DNA of 64,000 nucleotides from Stomorhina lunata (lineage: Eukaryota > Arthropoda > Insecta > Diptera > Rhiniidae), in contig OW121744.1 of the NCBI GenBank assembly GCA_933228675.1, positions 61,855,928 through 61,919,927 on the forward strand, read 5' to 3'. The notes beneath the pieces were generated by a model. That model made no database searches. It worked only from the letters and a program-made list of their open reading frames with translations, and was not told where the DNA came from. This document shows, piece by piece, positions 58,346 through 64,000 of the stretch. Position numbers and translations under genes: made by a program. How positions within the stretch are numbered: the stretch's first letter is position 1; each line of letters opens with the position of its first letter.

Positions 58346-58980
58346 TTCTACTTCACTTTCACTTGATGATATGCTTACACTTTAATAACAATTACACGTT
58401 TGAACTCCCTTTGCTCAAGTAATTGCAATTGGTTTGAACTCTTTTTTATGCATACGAAATTGAGTAAAAGCTGTTGCTGTTTGATAGAACTCGACTTCAT
58501 GAGCAATTGCTCACCTGCTTCAACTCAGCGCTTTTACTCGTTTTTATGCATGAGACCCATTGAGATTGTCATTCCGTTTGTTATTTTCTTAATATTGGCT
58601 CAAAAATCAAAAACGATATATATTCTAAATCCTTATGAAATTCTAAGACGATTGAGCGATGTCCGTCTGTCTGTCCGTCTGTCTGTTGAAATCACGATAG
58701 CGCCTAAACGAAAGGAGCTAGCTCACTGAAACTTAGTAAAAACATTCCTCATCTCTGAGAAATTGGGCAAAATCGGTTAACATTTGACCATAGCTCCCAT
58801 ATAACCTCGGCTACGCTAATCGCTTATTTGCTAATAAATAACAAACTATAATAGCTATGATGATAAAATTTCATCAAAATCGGTTCACATTTAGTCATAG
58901 CTCCCATACAAAAAACCTACGGAAACAACCTACGGAAATGCCAAAAAATCTAAAACTATAACAGATATAAAGACGAGGAG

Positions 58981-59215
58981 AAAATTTTTTTATACAAAAT
59001 TTTTATATAGAAATTTTTTTTTATCAAAATTTTTATGTAGAAAATTTTTTATCAAAAATTTTTCTATAGAAATTTTTTTTTTCAAAAATTTTTCTATAGA
59101 AAGTTTTTTTTCAAAAATTTTTCTATAAAAAATTGTTTATCAAAAATTTTTCTATAGAAAATCGTCTTACAAATAAAAAAAAAAATTTATCAAAAATTTG
59201 TCTATATAACATTTT
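58981..59215 (-). repeat. Minisatellite with TTTCTATAGAAA palindrome
   Basis: Seven or so degenerate 30-bp units of the form TTATCAAAAATTTTTCTATAG, in the same orientation as 33591-34830, appended directly to a family P body. Confidence 0.85.
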
Positions 59216-59809
59216 TTGAATCGAAAATATCTAAAAAATCTAAAATTGTTTAACTAATATTAGAATATATTTATATTTTGAAAAATATTCCCAATATTTA
59301 CAAAAATATTCCCAATGTTTACAAAAGTAATAGCGTCGTGGCAACAATGTTCGAGATTATATTTTTTTGTTCTTTTGAATCATGTATTTTGTTGCTATAA
59401 ATTGGATCTTGATGTGTTTCTTGCACCAACCAACTCTGTTAACATCCAAATTTCAACTGAATGATTTTAATACTCAATTTCACGAGTTTTATTAATGATC
59501 GTGGTATTTACGAGATTTAAAAAAAATGATTGCCTGCTGGTGATATCGGCTGCCTACTCCTGCATATGATACACTACCTCAAATGTGGACCGGTTTGGTT
59601 GAAAATAGTGGTTGATGTTTATATAAAACATGCTCATTAGAGTGCCTATAACTTATATGGGGAAATGTTTTTGAAGAAATACTTTTCACGCTAACCTCCA
59701 GATTTGTTTGAAATGCTAAAAAATAGTCCCTTGAAAATTGGAGATCAATCAAATAAGGGAAAGCATGAACAAGGCTCGCCCAAAATTTGCAAAATACCTG
59801 ATTTTTATA
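59216..59809. other. Non-coding stretch
   Basis: No gene recognised. Text near 59640-59660 (CATGCTCATTAGAGTGCC) has a weak inverted counterpart near 13178-13195, and GCAAAATACC near 59790 recurs near 13083; the family is unknown. Confidence 0.4.
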
Positions 59810-60195
59810 TTTCCTTAATATTGTAATTCCAATTTTCTTTATATTGGCTCGAAAACCAAAAGGAATATACATTTTGAATCCTTATTTTAAGGCGATTGAG
59901 CGATGTCTGTCTGTTGTCGGCACGATAAAACCATAACGAAAGGATAAAGGTCACTGAAATTTGGCAAAAATATTCTTCATTTCTTATGGTATAGAAATCG
60001 GGCAAAATCGGTATAACCTCGTCTAAGCTAATCGCTTATTTGCTAATAAATGACAAATTATAAGAGCTATGATGATAAAATTTGGTATATAAAAGTTTTA
60101 CATAAGCCCTAAACAGCACATAAAATTTCATCACTAAATTATGCAAGAATAAGAATCGGTCAACATTTGGCTATAATTCTTATATATATAACATC
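59810..60195 (+). mobile_element. Family P fragment
   Basis: Text from TTGGCTCGAAAACCAAAAGG through GATTGAGCGATGTCTGTCT and the cramped ends near 60190 (ACATCCCCTTTTTATA) matches 47530-47830 and 49640-49715. Both edges are truncated. Confidence 0.6.
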
Positions 60196-61922
60196 CCCTT
60201 TTTATACCCTTCACCAATAGGTGAAAGGGTATTATAAGTTTGTGATTCCGTTTGTAATTTTTTTATTAGTGATCGTAGACCCCATAAAAATTATACCGAT
60301 CGACTCAGAATCGGCACAAGAATCGATTTCGCGACCTCCGTCCGTCTGTTTGTTTGCCCGTCCGTCCGTCTACATGTCCGTCCTTTTTTCTGTTGTAGTC
60401 AAGTTTTTGGAGCTCCTGTTTTGTCGATATCTCAGATGTTTATTTTGATGAAGTTTAATAGCGTCCTTCGCAGGGGATTATCTAAATCCTGATGCATTCT
60501 GTAATTTGTGGTAGATATAATTTAGCGTTTAAGCGATGGTGTTTTGATCGACAATGTTGAAATTCAGGGTGGGACAATTCAGGAGCTCCACAAATCTGGT
60601 TTTAGCAGACAGACACACTGCATTTATCTTAATTTTGTTTCTGACTTTTCAACATTATGATAACATTTGAGAATGTATTATATATCAAATTATAGGTAAT
60701 CTTCCTAGGAAGTACAAAAATGCAGCTAATTACATGATATCCGTTCAAAACCTACATATTTTAATTGCAATTGGGAGAAATCCGTTCACGTTTGACAATT
60801 GATCCCGTATAACTTCGCCTAAGGCAATCTCTTAGTAGCTAATAAATGACAAATTATAATAGATACGATGATGACATTTAGTATAAAGACGTTGTACAAT
60901 ATTGATATTCAGGACAATAGCGCCTAAAATAAACTTTCTAGTGGGACAACATTTGACAAAAGTATTTCTGATCTCTTGAAAAGTTCGATATTGAAAATGG
61001 GCGAGCTCTATTCACATTTAGTGAAATCTCCCATATAAACCCGACCGGGAATCGATTTAATGCTGATAAATTAAATCACATTAAAATTGCACAAAGAACT
61101 AGAGCAAAACTTTCCAAACATCCATCGGACAGATCGAAAGAACTATACATCCCAAATATTATTGATGAAGTGTTCATTTTAATTAATTAACTAACTGCAA
61201 ATTAATAAGTAAACTTTTCCGACAAAGCTGATAACCATCCATTCAAAAGCTATATATTTCACGTATGTATCTAAAACTAAGAGTGTATACCCTATAATTT
61301 TAAGGCTTGTATACATTGACAATCATTGTTAAAGCTTTGACCTAAATCAGTCCGCTAACTTCAGAGTTTTACATAACTAATCAAGAACTTTTACTAGTTG
61401 GATAATTCGTACGAATTAAAGTGCACAACCCTCACTGGGCACAGCGTTTTTGGGTTGCATGTCAGAATACTTAAACTTCATCAAATCGATGTGCTATTGC
61501 AAATCTAAGGGCATCTACATTTTGAAGCATCTTTTCTGCATGGTTTATCTGGTCTATCGAACTTTATTAAATGTTCGTAAAATATGTGTCTATTTTATTT
61601 CGAAGCTACTGGCTGGCTTAAATATGCATTCTCTACTTGTAGTCTAGTAATCATTATCTTTCACAAAGGGACCACTTTAGAACCCAAGTGAAGCTTCCCT
61701 AGACATCAGCCACCTGCCCAACCTAACCTTTGGGTGCATAACTATTCTAGATGATGACGCCACCGAAAAGGTTTTCGTTTTCCGACTCTTAATTTTAAAG
61801 ACTCTTTGCATATAATACTAGTATAACCAAATATTGCTACGAATTACATTAAGTACTTTTGGAACACCATTGGCGAAGGGTATCCAAGATTCGGCAAAGC
61901 CAAATATACCACTCTTACTTGT
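60196..61922 (+). mobile_element. Repeat with ATACCCTTCACC end hairpin
   Basis: The left edge is a hairpin ATACCCTTCACC-AATA-GGTGAAAGGGTAT at about 60205-60233, followed by AAGTTTGTGATTCCGTTTGT and GTCCGTCTGTTTGTTTGCCC text. The right edge is GGCGAAGGGTATCC, a hairpin-like TTCGGCAAAGCCAAA and CTTACTTGTT (about 61871-61922). It resembles family P in plan but not in sequence. A LINE 3' end lies inside (61430-61735). Class unknown. Confidence 0.55.
61430..61735 (+). pseudogene. LINE 3' fragment, relative of 12560-12830
   Basis: A frame from 61450 reads MGCMSEYLNFIKSMCYCKSK and KHLFCM, matching the GxHxxxLxF...CRSC...HLFCH region of the other copy. The 3' untranslated text CACAAAGGGACC, AACCCAAGTGAAGC, CATCAGCCACCTGCCCAACC follows in the same order as at 12760-12820. 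5'-truncated and inactive. Confidence 0.65.
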
Positions 61923-62370
61923 TATATCTACAACCAAAAAGATTCGGAGGTACAATCAGCATATTAAGATTGCACCAAGGAAGTTTGATAGCTATTAATC
62001 AATGCCCAGACTTCATATACGGTAGATGCATTAGGAACTACTAACAAAATACATGAACCTATCGTATTACTATCAACACGTTTATCCTAACTAAATATTA
62101 AGCTAAACGAAAAGTATTTAACAAATTATTAATGCTAAACTATTACCCGGTTATGAGATTAAATTTTGTGCAAAGTAAATATTATTACTTTTAAATGTTG
62201 TACCATGAAGCTACTGCAACCGAATTTAGTCCAAAATTTTACTAACAATACCAACTAGCACAACAATTCTTTTCGGATTTGGTCCACATTTTGAATAAGC
62301 TGCACCTTTGTAGATATATATGTTTCTAAATTTAACACAACTTGATGGTGGGTATATGAGATTATGGTGG
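61923..62370 (+). repeat. Family P 3' part
   Basis: Matches 49712-50001 and 51319-51425 contiguously (GACTT-ATATACGGTAGATGC; TTTGGTCCACATTTTGAAT), i.e. the uninterrupted form of the site into which the TTAA-bounded element inserted. The end GATGGTGGGTATATGAG lies at about 62344. Confidence 0.6.
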
Positions 62371-62374
62371 GTTA

Positions 62375-62596
62375 TTTTTGAAATATTTTTTCTATAGAAA
62401 AATTTTTGATAAAAAAATTTTCTACAGAAAAATTTTTGATCAAACAATTTTCTATACAAAAACTTTTGATAAAAAACTTTCTATAGAAAAATTTTTGATA
62501 AAAAACTTTCTATAGAAAAATTTTTGATAAAAAAATTTTCTACAGAAAAATTTTTGATAAAAAATTTTTCTATAGAAAAATTTTTGATAAAAAAGG
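62375..62596 (+). repeat. 30-bp palindromic minisatellite
   Basis: Seven units of the form CTATAGAAAAATTTTTGATA, opposite in orientation to 58981-59215. Directly appended to a family P end. Confidence 0.85.
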
Positions 62597-63120
62597 AAAG
62601 GTTTCCCCACCAACATTTTTTGCTTTTTATCAAAAGAAAATATTTATTGCAATAATAAATAATTGTAATAAATTGGGATCTTAGTGCAATATACTACAGT
62701 AAAACTTTTTAATTAAATGTTTGATGTCCCAAAATTTTGATAAACCTTTTTAATAAATATACGGCTGTACCTGTGCCAAGTTTTAAAATAAACTTTTGTT
62801 TATTTAAATCTTTCTTTGAACCCCCTTTATAGCACTTTTGTCTTAGTCGCCAACAAAGCAACAACAAAAGTGCGGGAAATAAAGAAATGATAAAACTGAA
62901 AAATGTTTGTGTGTTTCTGTTCGGATGATAATCTTTGCTTTATGTTGATATTTGTTGGACGCAATAATAATTCGTATTTATTCAGTCCCTCAAATTATAC
63001 AAAATGTGTGGTTTTCGCTCTGTCTAGAATTAGGTATAATCCTCCTGATGAGACCAACCATCAAAACGCTTCGAGGAAAGGTTTTCCCACCAACATTTTT
63101 TTTATAAATAATAAATAATT
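62597..63120 (+). repeat. Repeat shared with 33257-33590
   Basis: Two copies of AAGGTTT-CCCACCAACATTTTT (62597 and 63077) bracket text shared with 33257-33560. The protein-like frame at 62903-63118 has no recognised domain. Confidence 0.6.
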
Positions 63121-64000
63121 GTAATTAATTTTAAAAAAATTTTCTACATACAAATTTTTGATAAAAAAATTTTCTACAGAAACATTTTTGATAAAAAAAA
63201 TTTCTATAGAACAATTTTTGATTAAAAAATTTTCTAAAGAAGAATTTTTGATTAAAAAATTTTCTAAAGAAGAATTTTTGATAAAAAAATGTTTTATAGA
63301 AACATTAAAATTTTCTATAGAAAAATTTTTGATAAAAAATTTTCTATAGAAAAATTTTTGATAAAAAATTTTCTATAGAAAAATTTTTGATAAAAAAATT
63401 TTCTATAAAAAAATTTTTGAAAAAAAATTTCTATAGAAAAATTTTTGAAAAAAAAATTTCTATAGAAGAATTTTTGATAAAAAAATTTTCTATAGAAAAA
63501 TTTTTGATAAAAAAATTTTCTATAGACAAGCTTTTGGTGAAAAAATTTTCTATTTTTCTATAGAAAAATTTTTGAAAAAAAAAAAAATTTCTATAGAAAA
63601 ATTAAAAAAAAAAAAATTTCTATAGAAGAATTTTTGATAAAAAAATTTTCTATAGAAACATTTTTGATAAAAAAAATTTTCTATAGAAAAAGTTTTGATA
63701 AAAAAATTATCTATAGACAAATTTTTGATAAAAAAGTTTTCTATAGAAAAATTTTTGATAAAAAAATTTTCTATAGAAAAATTTTTGATAAAAAAATTTT
63801 CTATAGAAAAATTTTTGATAAAAAAATTTTCTATAGAAAAATTTTTGATAAAAAATTTTCTACAAAAATATTTTGTTAAAAAAATTTTCTACAAAAACAT
63901 TTTTGATAACAAAAATTTCTATAGAACAATTTTTGATTAAAAAATTTTCTAAAGAAGAATTTTTGATAAAAAAAATGTTTTATTGAAACATTAAAATTTT
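63121..64000 (+). repeat. 30-bp palindromic minisatellite, runs past the window edge
   Basis: Nearly exact 30-bp units (AAATTTTTGATAAAAAAATT plus TTCTATAGA) at 63700-63850; elsewhere the unit drifts. As 30 is a multiple of three, long frames with a ten-residue repeat (KKFSIEKFLI) appear in several phases; these are artefacts. Confidence 0.92.

Larger units (their letters stand above)
51854..58558 (+). mobile_element. PIF/Harbinger element, deletion derivative, split by Transib copy B
   Basis: The left tip is GGGCCTCATGCATAAAACG; the right tip in reverse complement is GGGTCTCATGCATAAAAACG. Flanking triplets AAT (51851-51853) and ATT (58559-58561) are an imperfect 3-bp duplication, the length expected for Harbinger. 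Without the 5.5-kb Transib the element is about 1.19 kb, too short for the usual two genes. It keeps the 5' part of a transposase gene and lacks both the rest of that gene and the Myb-like partner. Subterminal regions are rich in inverted TGAGCA/TGCTCA words. Confidence 0.8.
51830..58980 (+). mobile_element. Family P repeat, host of a nested Harbinger and Transib
   Basis: The left edge TTATACCCACCATCAAAAAG with GGAGGGTAT stops at 51850. The expected continuation GAGATTGTCATTCCGTTTGT starts at 58562. The two pieces join into the same text that is contiguous at 15472-15530. The rest of P runs to about 58980, where a minisatellite begins. Confidence 0.75.

Noticed and set aside
63158..63940. Several overlapping frames with a ten-residue lysine/phenylalanine/isoleucine repeat
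   Set aside because: They are translations of a 30-bp minisatellite in different phases, with no start context and no protein-like variation.

Overview
This window looks like repeat-dominated nuclear DNA of an insect, most likely a higher (schizophoran, perhaps calyptrate) fly. The reasons are strong AT richness, no operons or dense genes, an intron-bearing transposase, and a typical dipteran mix of mobile elements: Transib, PIF/Harbinger, mariner, RTE-type and RNase H-bearing LINEs, MITEs and Helitron-like elements with internal tandem repeats. The genus cannot be fixed from the sequence. I found no convincing host protein gene, rRNA or functional tRNA. Almost every open frame is either transposon-derived or an accident of a repeat.

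Layout. 1-3.65 kb: right part of a Transib element (copy A), cut by the window edge and inserted 44 bp inside the end of another Transib-like repeat. 4-9.8 kb: MITE pieces, three 590-bp tandem units, and a 1.3-kb block bounded by inverted repeats that carries repeated GTGACGGACGCTACA motifs. 10.4-14.8 kb: remnants of an RTE 5' region, an RNase H LINE, a mariner and a MITE. 15.5-18.4 kb: a fly repeat here called family P, interrupted by a dead RTE copy. 19.5-24.3 kb and 38.5-40.05 kb: Helitron-like elements with (TA)n, about 145-bp monomers, about 131-bp tandem repeats and a terminal hairpin. 22.2-23.2, 25.9-26.9 and 35.28-38.30 kb: non-autonomous Transib-like elements; the last holds a 154-bp array with dimeric higher-order structure and a transposase-like exon. 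27-31 kb: two RTE copies in the same orientation, one nested by another LINE, the other with a 12-bp target duplication. 40.9-46 kb: a roughly 570-bp higher-order satellite. 47.5-51.5 kb: family P interrupted by a Helitron-like element and by a TTAA-bounded element. 51.8-59 kb: a three-level nest, P > Harbinger > Transib copy B. 59-64 kb: family P-like repeats, a LINE 3' end and 30-bp palindromic minisatellites.

The most informative object is the complete Transib copy B (52292-57805). It has a 5-bp target duplication, 1.4-kb inverted repeats whose tips are exactly CACAGTG (the consensus heptamer of V(D)J recombination signals), and a transposase split by a frameshift that retains RAG1-core-like motifs: the DDE aspartates, CxxC, the HKxLxH zinc ligands and the catalytic-Glu region. 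Copies A and B are nearly identical but carry opposite one-base shifts in the same homopolymer.
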